DNA from: Paenibacillus foliorum
GTDB taxonomy: Bacteria > Bacillota > Bacilli > Paenibacillales > NBRC-103111
Length of the DNA stretch: 64,000 nucleotides
Assembly: GCF_013141765.1 (NCBI RefSeq)
Contig: NZ_WHOD01000119.1
Coordinates: forward strand, 62,001-126,000
Reading direction: 5' to 3'
Part shown: one piece after another, positions 16,755-25,392 of the stretch
Layout of the letters: each line of letters begins with the position of its first letter
Numbering within the stretch: position 1 is the first letter of the stretch
The notes under the pieces: model-generated
Seen by the model: only the letters and a program-made list of their open reading frames with translations
What the model was told of the DNA's origin: nothing
Databases searched by the model: none
Made by a program: the position numbers and the translations under genes

Positions 16755-17138
16755 CTATTGTGTTTGATAAGTTTCTTTGCCATTATTATTTTGAGCGATA
16801 ATTTCTTGAACTGTTTCATTTAACTTCGGATCTTGCTTAATGATTTCTTCAACTTTGCCAAGTCCGCTGTTACTGTTTGTAGAGAAAGGATCTTCCTTTT
16901 TGAAGCCATTTGATGAAGATGTGGATGAAGCCGACTTATTATTCGTTTTGCCCTCAAATCCATGGGTTGCTGAGGAATCTGAAGCACCGTTGAATCTATC
17001 CTTCGCTTTGTCCATCATATTCCCAACCGACTGATTGCTGCTTAATGCGGAAAATAACATCGATTTGCTTTTATTATTCAAATATACGACTGCTGCTGCT
17101 CCAACTAATCCACCAAACAAAAATGATCCTAATTTCAT
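16755..17138 (-). CDS. Membrane-anchored Ser/Asn-rich hypothetical protein
   Basis: A 127-residue protein: short N-terminal membrane segment (LGSFLFGGLVGAAAVVYL), then a Ser/Asn/Lys-rich low-complexity region (about 60-95) and a short helical tail KVEEIIKQDPKLNETVQEII. ATG at 17138 has GGAGGG five bases upstream. The glycine-rich anchor resembles YtxH-type stress proteins, but the signature is too weak for a family call. It is divergently placed to the deacetylase lipoprotein gene. Confidence 0.65.
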   Translation of the reverse strand: MKLGSFLFGGLVGAAAVVYLNNKSKSMLFSALSSNQSVGNMMDKAKDRFNGASDSSATHGFEGKTNNKSASSTSSSNGFKKEDPFSTNSNSGLGKVEEIIKQDPKLNETVQEIIAQNNNGKETYQTQ

Positions 17139-17240
17139 GTTATCCCTCCATCCGAATAGGTTCAATCTTATTTTTTACTATGTACGAACGAAGCATGCAT
17201 GATAAAATTAGGAAACCATCATGAATAGGAGCAACTACAA

Positions 17241-18170
17241 ATGAATATGAAACTTACAACACTCTTTGCTGCATTGCTGATAATAACCACAACTGCCTGC
17301 TCCAATAATACAAGTACACCTGCTGCATCACAGCAGCCCTCACCTACGGTGCCGACTGCTCAGGGTTCAACAACCATCAATACGCCTCAGAGCACAGACC
17401 AAAAACCAATTCCCGAAAAGCAGACGGGAGCTGTCCCTATTCCCCCAATCGTTGATTCTAAAGTTCCTGCCGCCGGTAAAGAACCTAATGCATCTAATGA
17501 GCAGGCAGCCGCTCCTCAAACGACAACCAAACTTTACAAAATGAATCCAAAATCCTACGACATAGTTCCAATCGATCCTGCTACTACAGATAAAAAGGTT
17601 GTATTGCTCACCTTTGATGACGGTCCACGCAACAAAGAAGTACTGGAAGGCATATTAAACACATTGGATAAACACAAAGCCAAAGCTATCTTCTTCGTTA
17701 ATGGTTATTTAGTAAAACAAAAGCCTGAGCTGCTCAAGCTAATTAAGGAGCGCGGCCAAACGATTGGAAATCATTCTTGGGACCATATTGATTTAAAGAA
17801 AGAAGGCAAGGATAAAATAGATCAGCAAGTCGAAGACGTCCAGAAAATTGTGAAGGAATTAACAGGCAGCGCACCCCAGTTTTTCCGCCCGCCTTTTGGT
17901 TCAGGCAGTGATGAATTGCGAGCCAAGGTGAAACAAGAAAACATGCTATACATGACATGGTCAAATGGATCTTTGGATTGGGAAATGTCCGCTAAGAAAA
18001 ATGATCCGAATAAGGTAATCAGCAATGTTATGGAGCAGCTAAGAGGAGGCAGCAACATCTTAATGCACGAGCTGCCCTGGACTGAAAAGGCTTTGGATAG
18101 CATGCTTACTCAGTTGGAGGAGAAGCAATACGGCTTTGTTGATCCAGAACTTATCGAGGTAAACCCATAA
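17241..18170 (+). CDS. Polysaccharide deacetylase (NodB-type) lipoprotein
   Basis: A 309-residue exported protein. The signal peptide ends in a lipobox (TTAC, Cys20), so it is tethered to the outer face of the membrane. A Pro/Thr/Gln-rich linker reaches about residue 100. The NodB domain then shows TFDDG (motif 1), HSWDH (motif 2, metal histidines) and RPPFGSG (motif 3), so the metal site and base look intact. The likely substrate is peptidoglycan or another N-acetylated glycan. Start ATG at 17241 with AGGAG upstream. Single-gene unit. Confidence 0.88.
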   Translation: MNMKLTTLFAALLIITTTACSNNTSTPAASQQPSPTVPTAQGSTTINTPQSTDQKPIPEKQTGAVPIPPIVDSKVPAAGKEPNASNEQAAAPQTTTKLYKMNPKSYDIVPIDPATTDKKVVLLTFDDGPRNKEVLEGILNTLDKHKAKAIFFVNGYLVKQKPELLKLIKERGQTIGNHSWDHIDLKKEGKDKIDQQVEDVQKIVKELTGSAPQFFRPPFGSGSDELRAKVKQENMLYMTWSNGSLDWEMSAKKNDPNKVISNVMEQLRGGSNILMHELPWTEKALDSMLTQLEEKQYGFVDPELIEVNP

Positions 18171-18171
18171 T

Positions 18172-18233
18172 AAAAAGCCTCCCATAATATGAAGCCATGC
18201 AGCTTACTTCATATTGCAGGAGGCTTTTTAATT
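18172..18233. terminator. Bidirectional terminator between convergent genes
   Basis: AAAAAGCCTCC and GGAGGCTTTTT bracket an inner stem ATATGAAG/CTTCATAT. A-runs and T-runs on both flanks allow it to end the deacetylase gene (plus) and the small gene at 18270 (minus). Confidence 0.85.
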
Positions 18234-18269
18234 TTTCCCTATAAGCAGCTAACTTACACCCTACGGATG

Positions 18270-18497
18270 TCAAGCTTCTCCTTTAACTTTACGCCAGCCC
18301 CACACTAACAGCCCTACAACCAGCAATATAAATAACCATAATAAGGTTCGGTAGAAAATGCGCAGCCATTTTTCTTTCTCAGTTGGATGGACCGCATTGC
18401 GCGGAGGAAGAAAAGTATCATCCTGCTGATCTTCTGCCGTTCCTTTTTTCATGTCATTTGATTGATTCTGCAGATTTTGATTTGAATTGGAAAACAT
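18270..18497 (-). CDS. Small single-pass membrane protein
   Basis: A 75-residue protein with a polar Asn/Gln-rich N-terminal half and one C-terminal membrane helix (LLWLFILLVVGLLVWGW) followed by basic residues. Its ATG overlaps the stop of the upstream CPBP protease gene by one base (TAATG), and GGAGAG lies upstream, so the two are translationally coupled. No family recognised. The coupling suggests a partner or regulator of the protease. Confidence 0.6.
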   Translation of the reverse strand: MFSNSNQNLQNQSNDMKKGTAEDQQDDTFLPPRNAVHPTEKEKWLRIFYRTLLWLFILLVVGLLVWGWRKVKGEA

Positions 18498-19090
18498 TAA
18501 TCTTCTCTCCTGTAGCGAATGATGCAACCCATGATAAAGTCGATAATAAAATGTGCAACAATTGGTGTCCACAACGACCCTGTCTGAATATAGATCCAGC
18601 CCAGCCCGTAGCTTATACTAAAAACCAAGCCTGTCATAAGCCAATGCTGCAAATACCTGATATGAATAGCAGCGAACAGAATACTTGTCCAATAGGGACC
18701 CCATGATGCTTGAATCGCGCCGCGGAATAACCATTCTTCGCAAATAGCGACAACAAACGACAGTAACGCAATGTGCCATAACGGACGATTTTTAAAAATC
18801 ATTTCATTAATACCGCCGTCATCCATAACTTCTGCTGGAACCCATCTCGAGACAAGAATATCGACAAGGAGCACTACCCCGGCAAAAGCTATCCCCCAAA
18901 TTGGAATATATATGCCTTTCTCTAAAGATAACATCGTTCCCAAGGAAGGTCGTTGAAATAGCATAATAATACATGCTATCACAAACACGACTAACTGCGT
19001 CATGTACAAGTTGATCAAAAGCATTCTGTCATCTAAAGTTTGGATATCCACTTTTTGAAATTTAAACTGTTTGAAATTAATTTTTTTCAT
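18497..19090 (-). CDS. CPBP-family intramembrane metalloprotease
   Basis: A 197-residue protein with about six membrane segments. The three CPBP (Abi, Rce1-like) motifs are present: ICEEWLFRGAIQ (EExxxR), FAAIHIRYLQHW (FxxxH) and the C-terminal HFIIDFI. The ATG at 19090 has AAGGGA seven bases upstream; the TTG just before it is less likely. Bacterial members process membrane proteins or give bacteriocin self-immunity. YpbD of B. subtilis, in the nearby ypb region, is of the same family. Confidence 0.88.
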   Translation of the reverse strand: MKKINFKQFKFQKVDIQTLDDRMLLINLYMTQLVVFVIACIIMLFQRPSLGTMLSLEKGIYIPIWGIAFAGVVLLVDILVSRWVPAEVMDDGGINEMIFKNRPLWHIALLSFVVAICEEWLFRGAIQASWGPYWTSILFAAIHIRYLQHWLMTGLVFSISYGLGWIYIQTGSLWTPIVAHFIIDFIMGCIIRYRRED

Positions 19091-19157
19091 CAATTATTCC
19101 CTTTTTCGACAATATCACCTATACTATCAATAGAATTTAAGATAAGGAGCTAGGGTC

Positions 19158-20075
19158 ATGAATAAGCGGCTGTCACGTACCGATTACTTATTTGCCATCA
19201 TGTTTATCTTTATGCTTGTACTTGCTCTTGGCACCTTCTTCTTTGGTCTAAGGATGGGACAAGAACGAGCCACAACAAAGTATGAGGACCTGCTCTTCAA
19301 GAAAAATGAAGTAGCTAATGGATACTCTGCTTATCATCAACAATATTTGGTGTCCTACTATCATACCATTTATCAGCCTTACAGGGAATTTCATAAGAAA
19401 TGGTTTGAGAAAATCAATGAATTGGAGCAAAACCGCTCTGCCGATGGGGCCCTTATTTTAAAAGAATTAAGTAAGCTGGCTAAAGAGAAATACGATGAAT
19501 TAAGCAATAAAACCATGCCCGATTCTTCTCCACTGCTTCAAGAAGCTCAACAAAATTATGCGAAGAGCCTTAAGCTATTTAATGAAGCGCTAAACAGTCT
19601 AACCGCCAGAGCGAATGGAATGCCTGGATCCGAACTGGTTAAGCTAATGGATAAGGATGTTTATTTATCCGAAGCTCAGCAATTTTCTCTAAACTCGCAA
19701 AAAAACTATTATGAATCCATCATTAAATGGAATGAAGCTGATAATCCACAGCTAAAAAAGGTCGATCTCACTAAATCGCTTCTCCTTACTGATTGGGGTA
19801 CATTAAGTCTGAACGTGAAGAACGAATACATAGCACAAGCACTTTTAACCGGCAAATCCTTCACACCCTTTACTCCACAAGACTTATCTGTTCGAATCGA
19901 TGAAATCATTGCATCCGGACAAGCTAAGAAGATGAATCTGACCGAGGTTCAACAAGTAATCAGTGTACTTCTGGCAACGGAAGCTGTTCGTACGGGCGAT
20001 TTTATCCGGAATAAAGCGAAATTTTATCCGAATGAAATCCTTCCGCAGCTCCCATTCTTCTCAAGTCAAAATTAG
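19158..20075 (+). CDS. Membrane-anchored coiled-coil protein of unknown function
   Basis: A 305-residue protein with an N-terminal membrane anchor (about residues 12-32) and a long extracytoplasmic helical region rich in Lys, Glu, Gln and Tyr, with coiled-coil-like stretches near 70-150. No enzymatic motif recognised. It is transcribed alone, divergent to the CPBP gene, and ends at a strong hairpin. It resembles uncharacterised Paenibacillus proteins only in general make-up. Confidence 0.65.
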   Translation: MNKRLSRTDYLFAIMFIFMLVLALGTFFFGLRMGQERATTKYEDLLFKKNEVANGYSAYHQQYLVSYYHTIYQPYREFHKKWFEKINELEQNRSADGALILKELSKLAKEKYDELSNKTMPDSSPLLQEAQQNYAKSLKLFNEALNSLTARANGMPGSELVKLMDKDVYLSEAQQFSLNSQKNYYESIIKWNEADNPQLKKVDLTKSLLLTDWGTLSLNVKNEYIAQALLTGKSFTPFTPQDLSVRIDEIIASGQAKKMNLTEVQQVISVLLATEAVRTGDFIRNKAKFYPNEILPQLPFFSSQN

Positions 20076-20112
20076 TGATACACTATCGAAGTGAGCCCTT
20101 ACAGTATATTAT

Positions 20113-20160
20113 GAAAAAAAGCCATCGTGTAGGAGCCTTGCTCCTACAACGATGGCTTTT
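20113..20160. terminator. Bidirectional terminator
   Basis: GCCATCG with TGTAGGAGC pairs to GCTCCTACA with CGATGGC around a three-base loop. A-runs and T-runs flank both sides, serving the plus-strand coiled-coil gene and the minus-strand rhodanese gene. Confidence 0.9.
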
Positions 20161-20181
20161 CATTTGAATAGCACAGATGTC

Positions 20182-20508
20182 CTAATCGTACTGAAACCCT
20201 CTAAGCATAGCAACAGCCGCCATGCCACCGTCGACATTAATTACATCCTCATACCCCTGCTCCTGTAAGAAATAGCATACATTCGCGCTGCGTACGCCAT
20301 GCGCACAAATAATATATAACTTGCGATCCCTGGGTAACTGATCCAAATTAGCAGGAATAGTATTCATGGGGATTAAAATCGATTCTTCCAGGTGATAATA
20401 TTCCCATTCCATCTGTTCGCGTACATCTATGACTAAAGCATCTTCCAGTTCACCCTTATTAAGTAATCCGGTAAATTCTCTTGGTGAAATGATTTCAAAT
20501 GAATCCAT
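20182..20508 (-). CDS. Single-domain rhodanese
   Basis: A 108-residue protein with one rhodanese domain. The active-site loop CAHGVRS has the catalytic cysteine at residue 68 and the terminal Arg-Ser typical of sulfurtransferases. The VIDVREQMEWEYYHL block is the conserved N-terminal signature. ATG at 20508 with GAGGAG upstream. It could carry persulfide sulfur in thiol metabolism; no partner is adjacent. Confidence 0.9.
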   Translation of the reverse strand: MDSFEIISPREFTGLLNKGELEDALVIDVREQMEWEYYHLEESILIPMNTIPANLDQLPRDRKLYIICAHGVRSANVCYFLQEQGYEDVINVDGGMAAVAMLRGFQYD

Positions 20509-20703
20509 ATTCGTCACTCCTCTCATTAGTGTTGATTGAAGAATAAACGAAAATTCATATTAGATCAACCCAAAACCATTGCAATTCTGCCGAGATTGCC
20601 ATAAAATATGGTAGTGCTCTTACACAAGTCAACATTTTTTTATGAAGTGCACACCCCTGTTTTCCTTAGGTTTTGAATAAGCTGTGACAACATTCTTCAT
20701 CTA

Positions 20704-20733
20704 TTGACATGGCCTTCCAGGTCATGTTACGCT
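20704..20733 (+). promoter_or_regulatory. Possible SigA promoter of the serA leader
   Basis: A perfect -35 TTGACA at 20704-20709 is followed after 18 bases by a weak -10 (TACGCT). Transcription would start near 20740, just before the T-box stem I. The -10 matches poorly, so the call is tentative. Confidence 0.4.
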
Positions 20734-20762
20734 TATGAAAATTTCATTTGTAACAAAACATT

Positions 20763-21052
20763 GACGGAGAACGTGTAAACTTGCTAATGCACAGAGAGCC
20801 GATGATAGGTGCGAATCGGACATTATTGTTTACACAAAGCACTCCAGAGTTGCTGAGCTGAAAAGTGAAGGGTTATTCATTAGAATATCTGCTTCCTCTA
20901 GGTACAGCCGGGTAGAAACCGTTATATTTCTGGGTCTTTAACAAGGACCCATAAGGTTGCAGGTGCGAGCTTGCAACGAATTAGGGTGGTACCACGAAAG
21001 TTACTCTTCGTCCCTTGTATACGGCAATCGTATGGGGATTAGGAGTTTTTTT
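20763..21052 (+). promoter_or_regulatory. T-box leader (serine, specifier AGC) controlling serA
   Basis: The leader shows the AGAGAG motif, a distal stem CCGAT/ATCGG, closing arms GTGTAAAC/GTTTACAC, the conserved ACTCC-AGAG segment, and the T-box sequence AGGGTGGTACCACG at 20983-20996. A terminator at 21003-21045 (ACTC/GAGT and TCCC/GGGG arms) ends in a T-run. The triplet before ACTCC is AGC at 20838-20840, a serine codon, which fits serA. Uncharged tRNA-Ser would stabilise the antiterminator and allow serA transcription when serine is short. Confidence 0.92.
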
Positions 21053-21087
21053 GTGTTTGTTTAAATATGAATTGGAGGTCATTAAGA

Positions 21088-22671
21088 ATGTATAAAGTGT
21101 TAGTTATGGATGGCATCAGCGATTTGGGAATCCAACTGCTGAATGACGCAGCTGATGTAACAGTGGATAAGAAGGCAGGCCTATCCGAAGATGAACTGAT
21201 TGCAATCATTGCTGATTATGATGCAATGATGGTACGCAGCCAGACGAAAGTAACCGAGAGAATCATGGCAGCAGCTCCTAAGCTTAAGGTTGTTGGCCGT
21301 GCAGGTGTTGGAGTCGATAATATCGACCTCGAAGCTGCAACTCAGCGCGGTATCGTTGTTATTAATGCTCCTGACGGCAATACAATTGCCACTTGCGAAT
21401 TAACGTTCGCCATGATGATGGCAGTAGCTCGTTCCATCCCTCAAGCATACAAAAAAACGGTTGAAGGCGAGTGGGATCGTAAAACATTCGTCGGTGTCGA
21501 GCTACGTAATAAAGTACTTGGTATTCTCGGCATGGGCCGTATCGGTAGTGAGGTAGCTAGACGCGCGAAAGTATTCGGCATGGAAGTCATCGGATATGAT
21601 CCTTTCCTAACGGAAGAGCGTGCAGAGAAGCTTGGCGTGAAGCTAGGTACAGTTAATGAAATCGCAGCTCAAGCGGACTTCATAACTGTCCACACACCAC
21701 TTACTAACGAAACTCGCCATATTATCGCCCGTCCACAATTTGAATTAATGAGAAAAGGCGTAAGAATTATTAACTGCGCCCGCGGCGGCATCATTGATGA
21801 GTTGGCATTGGTTGAAGCTATTGACGCTGGAATCGTGGCAGGAGCTGCTTTTGACGTATACGAGCAAGAGCCGCCTCAAGCTGACCATCCTTTCTTAAAT
21901 AATCCAAAGATCATTGTAACCCCTCACTTGGGAGCTTCGACTGTTGAAGCTCAAGAGAACGTGGCTATAGATGTTTCCGAGGAAGTGCTTCATATCCTAC
22001 GCGATGAACCGTTCAAAAATGCGGTTAACATGCCTCCGGTTCCAGCAACCGTACTGAATCAGCTTCAGCCATACTTCTCGCTTGGAGAAAAGCTGGGCCA
22101 ATTCATTGGACAAACAACTGAAGGTGCTGTTAAGGAAATCGTTGTAAGCTATGCTGGAGATTTGGCAGATGTGGACACTAATCCACTTACTCGCTATATT
22201 GTCAGAGGCATCTTATCTAACCAATTGGAAGGCGTGAACATCGTTAATGCGATGCACCTTGCCAAATCACGTGGTGTTAATGTCGTTATTCAAAAATCGG
22301 CAGCAAGCAAAACCTTTACTAATTTGTTATCTGTTACACTTAAAACCAAAAATGAAGAGCACATCGTAGCAGGAACTCTACTCAGCGGTTATGGCGAGCG
22401 TATCGTTCAAATTGACCAGTATCCGGTAGATATTACTCCAAACGGAAATCTTCTTCTTATCTCACATAATGACAAACCAGGTATCATTGGTAAAGTCGGA
22501 ACTTTGCTTGGAAGCAATGACGTCAATATCGCCACCATGCAGGTAGGCCGTAAAGTGTTTGGCGGTTCTGCTATTATGGTATTGACGACTGATAAGCAAA
22601 CTCCAAAGGAAGTCCTAGGCCAATTGATCCAGCTGCCTGAGCTGACTCACGTGAGCGAGCTATCTCTCTAG
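21088..22671 (+). CDS. serA: D-3-phosphoglycerate dehydrogenase
   Basis: A 527-residue enzyme catalysing the first step of serine synthesis. Substrate-binding and NAD domains occupy about residues 1-315, with the dinucleotide motif GMGRIGSEVA, CARGGIIDE (catalytic Arg) and HLGAST (catalytic His). An allosteric substrate-binding (ASB) domain and a C-terminal ACT domain (NDKPGIIGKVGTLLG) follow, so it is the long form with serine feedback potential. ATG at 21088 has GGAGG nine bases upstream. Control by the T-box gives a second serine-sensing layer. Confidence 0.97.
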   Translation: MYKVLVMDGISDLGIQLLNDAADVTVDKKAGLSEDELIAIIADYDAMMVRSQTKVTERIMAAAPKLKVVGRAGVGVDNIDLEAATQRGIVVINAPDGNTIATCELTFAMMMAVARSIPQAYKKTVEGEWDRKTFVGVELRNKVLGILGMGRIGSEVARRAKVFGMEVIGYDPFLTEERAEKLGVKLGTVNEIAAQADFITVHTPLTNETRHIIARPQFELMRKGVRIINCARGGIIDELALVEAIDAGIVAGAAFDVYEQEPPQADHPFLNNPKIIVTPHLGASTVEAQENVAIDVSEEVLHILRDEPFKNAVNMPPVPATVLNQLQPYFSLGEKLGQFIGQTTEGAVKEIVVSYAGDLADVDTNPLTRYIVRGILSNQLEGVNIVNAMHLAKSRGVNVVIQKSAASKTFTNLLSVTLKTKNEEHIVAGTLLSGYGERIVQIDQYPVDITPNGNLLLISHNDKPGIIGKVGTLLGSNDVNIATMQVGRKVFGGSAIMVLTTDKQTPKEVLGQLIQLPELTHVSELSL

Positions 22672-22746
22672 TATTTTTCGAGGCTAAGCCTACTTACGAA
22701 GCCTGATTGTTTCACGAACAACAAGATAAAATCTTACGTTTCAACA

Positions 22747-22786
22747 AAAAGAGAGCTTCCGATCCTAGAATCGGAAGCTCTCTTTT
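22747..22786. terminator. Bidirectional terminator between serA and resE
   Basis: AAAAGAGAGCTTCCGAT and its exact reverse complement flank a short loop, a stem of about 16 pairs with A/T-runs on both sides. It overlaps the end of resE and ends the convergent serA transcript. Confidence 0.92.
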
Positions 22787-24650
22787 ACATTTTTGGGTCT
22801 TTCAGAGGAAGAATTACGGAAAATGTCGTTCCTTGGCCTACAGTGCTTTTAACCTGTACAGTGCCCTGATGTGCCTCCACAAGGTTTCGAACGATTGACA
22901 GTCCTAAACCTGTTCCTCCTGAAGTGCCCCTTGTACGAGCCTTATCGGCCTTATAGAAACGCTCAAAGATGTAAGGCAAATCGCTTGCCGCTATTCCGTA
23001 GCCTTGGTCACTTATTTCAATAAGCGCAGCCTTCTCGCCTTTAAACTGAATCGTTTCCGCTCGCATCTCAATCGCTGCATCACGCGGGGTATGGCGAAAA
23101 GCATTGTCCAACAAATTTGTCATTACCTGTTCTAGCCTGTCTTCATCAGCCTCATGCAGGATCAGTTCTTGATCCGGTAGTTCGCAGGTTAAGGAGATGT
23201 TCTGGTCCTTAGATAACACAGCAAACTTGCGATGAATTCGTTTCATGAAGCTTCCGACTTCCATTGGTCTGAAATGGAGTTCTATATTGCCTGTCTCCAT
23301 CCGAGCCAAATCCAATAAATCACGCACTAGCCTTCCCATACGTAACGACTCATCATGAATAACTTGAGCAAGCTCTTGGCGTTCTTCAGGGGTTCCCGCG
23401 ATATCATCCAGCAATGCCTCACTATATCCTTGAAGCATCGATAGAGGCGTTCGCAGCTCATGTGATACATTAGCAACGAAATCCTTACGCAGCTTATCTA
23501 ACCTGAACTCCTCTGTCACGTCACGAAGTACAGCTACGACACCACGTACTGCATCTCTTGAATATAGTGGTGCCATTACAACGGACCAAACTTCATTTTG
23601 TACGTGAAGCTTGGATGAAATCTCATGTGCCCCGCTTATCACATCATCAAACAGCATCCTCATCGGTTCGGGTATCTTGCTATCCTGTATTTCCATAGAA
23701 GTAACGATAGAACCCTCTGACTTCAAATCATCGTTCCACTGAATCTCGTTCCATTCCGTAATAATTTTGTTCCCTTGCGGGTTGGTTAAGATAACATTCC
23801 CATCCGCATCGAACGTCACAACCGCATCTGTCATACTTCGCAGTACGCTTGATAGATGCTCTTTTTCATGGCTTAAAGCCTTAATTGTATCCGATAACTC
23901 CTCGCCCATGCGGTTAAACGTTCTGCCTAGTTCACCAATTTCATCGGTTGAGGCTACCGGAACTCTTGTGCCATATTCCCCGTGTGAAATCAAATCAGCT
24001 GCTTTCTTAAGGCGAAGCAAAGGCTGAGTAATTTTCGTAGAGAGAAAGAAGGTGAAAAAGGTAGTCATCAGAAAACCGATAACTCCAACATAAGCAAATA
24101 CTCGCTTTACGTAGGCTTGCGTCACCTCAACCGATTGAGTGGACTGGTACAATATAACCGCGCCGATAATATTTTGCTGAATGCTGTCCATCAGCGGTAC
24201 AGCTACAGCAGAATACAAATTATTTGTCTGCTGCTTTTTCCCGCCTATTGTTCCAGTTCCAGCAATTTGATTATCTATCGACTCACCACTAAACACAGAT
24301 TGGAGCGATTGCTTGGTAAAAAAATCATCATAATGCATATCATTCAAATTGCCATTATCGCGAAACGTATTTAGCTGCTTATAATCGGTATTAATAATAA
24401 ATACGGTCGCTTCCTGTGCACTCAATAAGTCATTTACTAACGTTATATAGCGATCCTCTTCCATGTGATTGGAAATACCGCTTGCTACTTTTATAGCTAC
24501 TCTATGCAAATTTTCGGTTTGATCCTGTGATTTCGGAAATGAGGTTTCAATATATTGGCTAAGAAACAAGCCTAACACAACCAGTATAACAGCTACCAAT
24601 CCAATGATGGTCAGCCATAGCTTACCTACTACGCTTTTTAAAATAAACAC
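22785..24650 (-). CDS. resE: Sensor histidine kinase ResE
   Basis: A 621-residue kinase. Membrane segments at about 11-31 and 185-205 flank an extracytoplasmic sensor of some 150 residues. HAMP (about 206-258), a PAS domain (about 265-380), the phosphoacceptor SHELRTP with His397, and the ATPase boxes NLLDNAFRHT, DQGYGI and GTGLGLSI follow. With ResD it governs aerobic/anaerobic respiration genes in Bacillus. The gene starts one base after the resD stop, so the pair is coupled. The domain plan is also that of WalK/PhoR; the res context decides. Confidence 0.93.
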   Translation of the reverse strand: MFILKSVVGKLWLTIIGLVAVILVVLGLFLSQYIETSFPKSQDQTENLHRVAIKVASGISNHMEEDRYITLVNDLLSAQEATVFIINTDYKQLNTFRDNGNLNDMHYDDFFTKQSLQSVFSGESIDNQIAGTGTIGGKKQQTNNLYSAVAVPLMDSIQQNIIGAVILYQSTQSVEVTQAYVKRVFAYVGVIGFLMTTFFTFFLSTKITQPLLRLKKAADLISHGEYGTRVPVASTDEIGELGRTFNRMGEELSDTIKALSHEKEHLSSVLRSMTDAVVTFDADGNVILTNPQGNKIITEWNEIQWNDDLKSEGSIVTSMEIQDSKIPEPMRMLFDDVISGAHEISSKLHVQNEVWSVVMAPLYSRDAVRGVVAVLRDVTEEFRLDKLRKDFVANVSHELRTPLSMLQGYSEALLDDIAGTPEERQELAQVIHDESLRMGRLVRDLLDLARMETGNIELHFRPMEVGSFMKRIHRKFAVLSKDQNISLTCELPDQELILHEADEDRLEQVMTNLLDNAFRHTPRDAAIEMRAETIQFKGEKAALIEISDQGYGIAASDLPYIFERFYKADKARTRGTSGGTGLGLSIVRNLVEAHQGTVQVKSTVGQGTTFSVILPLKDPKM

Positions 24651-24651
24651 T

Positions 24652-25368
24652 TTACTTAGGCACCTCTAGCTTATAGCCCACGCCCCACACGGTTGTAATC
24701 ATGGATGCAGCATCAGGAGAAACCTTATTTAACTTCTCTCGCAGCCTTTTAACATGAGTGTCCACGGTGCGCAGATCCCCAAAAAACTCGTAATTCCATA
24801 CGTCCTTCAATAGCTCTTCTCTGGAAAACACCTTATCAGGAGAAACAGCCAAATAGTGCAGCAGCTCATACTCTTTAGGAGTAAGCGCCACTTCTTGACC
24901 GCCAGCGCTTACGCGGTGGGCATCATGCTCTATTACAAGGTTCGGGAACACAATATTGTTGCTTGTATTTACTTCCTTGGATAGATAAGCCGTTACCGAA
25001 GATCTACGCAAAATCGCTTTGACCCGATAAATCACCTCACGTGGACTGAAGGGCTTCACAACATAATCATCAGCGCCCATTTCAAACCCTTGAACACGGT
25101 TCGTTTCTTCACCTTTAGCTGTAAGCATAATAACTGGAGTAGACTTCACCTGACGCAATCTAGCGCACACCTCATTACCGTCGATACCCGGCAGCATGAC
25201 ATCGAGAAGTATTAAATCATAATCAACCTCTAGCGCGTATTTCAGAGCAGTCTCGCCATCTTCCGCCTCTTCGATAATAAAATTTTCTTTTTCCAAATAC
25301 ATCCGCAATAAGCGGCGAATTCTTTCTTCGTCATCTACAACCAATATGGTCATCTTTGCTTCTAGCAT
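24652..25368 (-). CDS. resD: Response regulator ResD
   Basis: About 238 residues. The receiver domain has the acidic pair VVDDEE, phosphoacceptor Asp in LLDVMLPG and the Lys in YVVKPFSPRE. The OmpR-type winged helix carries VALTPKEYELL and RTVDTHVKRLREKL. The start is unsettled: ATG at 25368, ATG at 25353 or TTG at 25377. It lies between resC and resE, in the usual resABCDE order, and should bind the promoters of cytochrome and respiration genes. Confidence 0.93.
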   Translation of the reverse strand: MLEAKMTILVVDDEERIRRLLRMYLEKENFIIEEAEDGETALKYALEVDYDLILLDVMLPGIDGNEVCARLRQVKSTPVIMLTAKGEETNRVQGFEMGADDYVVKPFSPREVIYRVKAILRRSSVTAYLSKEVNTSNNIVFPNLVIEHDAHRVSAGGQEVALTPKEYELLHYLAVSPDKVFSREELLKDVWNYEFFGDLRTVDTHVKRLREKLNKVSPDAASMITTVWGVGYKLEVPK

Positions 25369-25392
25369 CGATATCAACTCTTTTCCAATTAA

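Noticed and set aside
17241-18170. Inactive deacetylase
   Set aside because: All three NodB motifs with metal ligands are intact.
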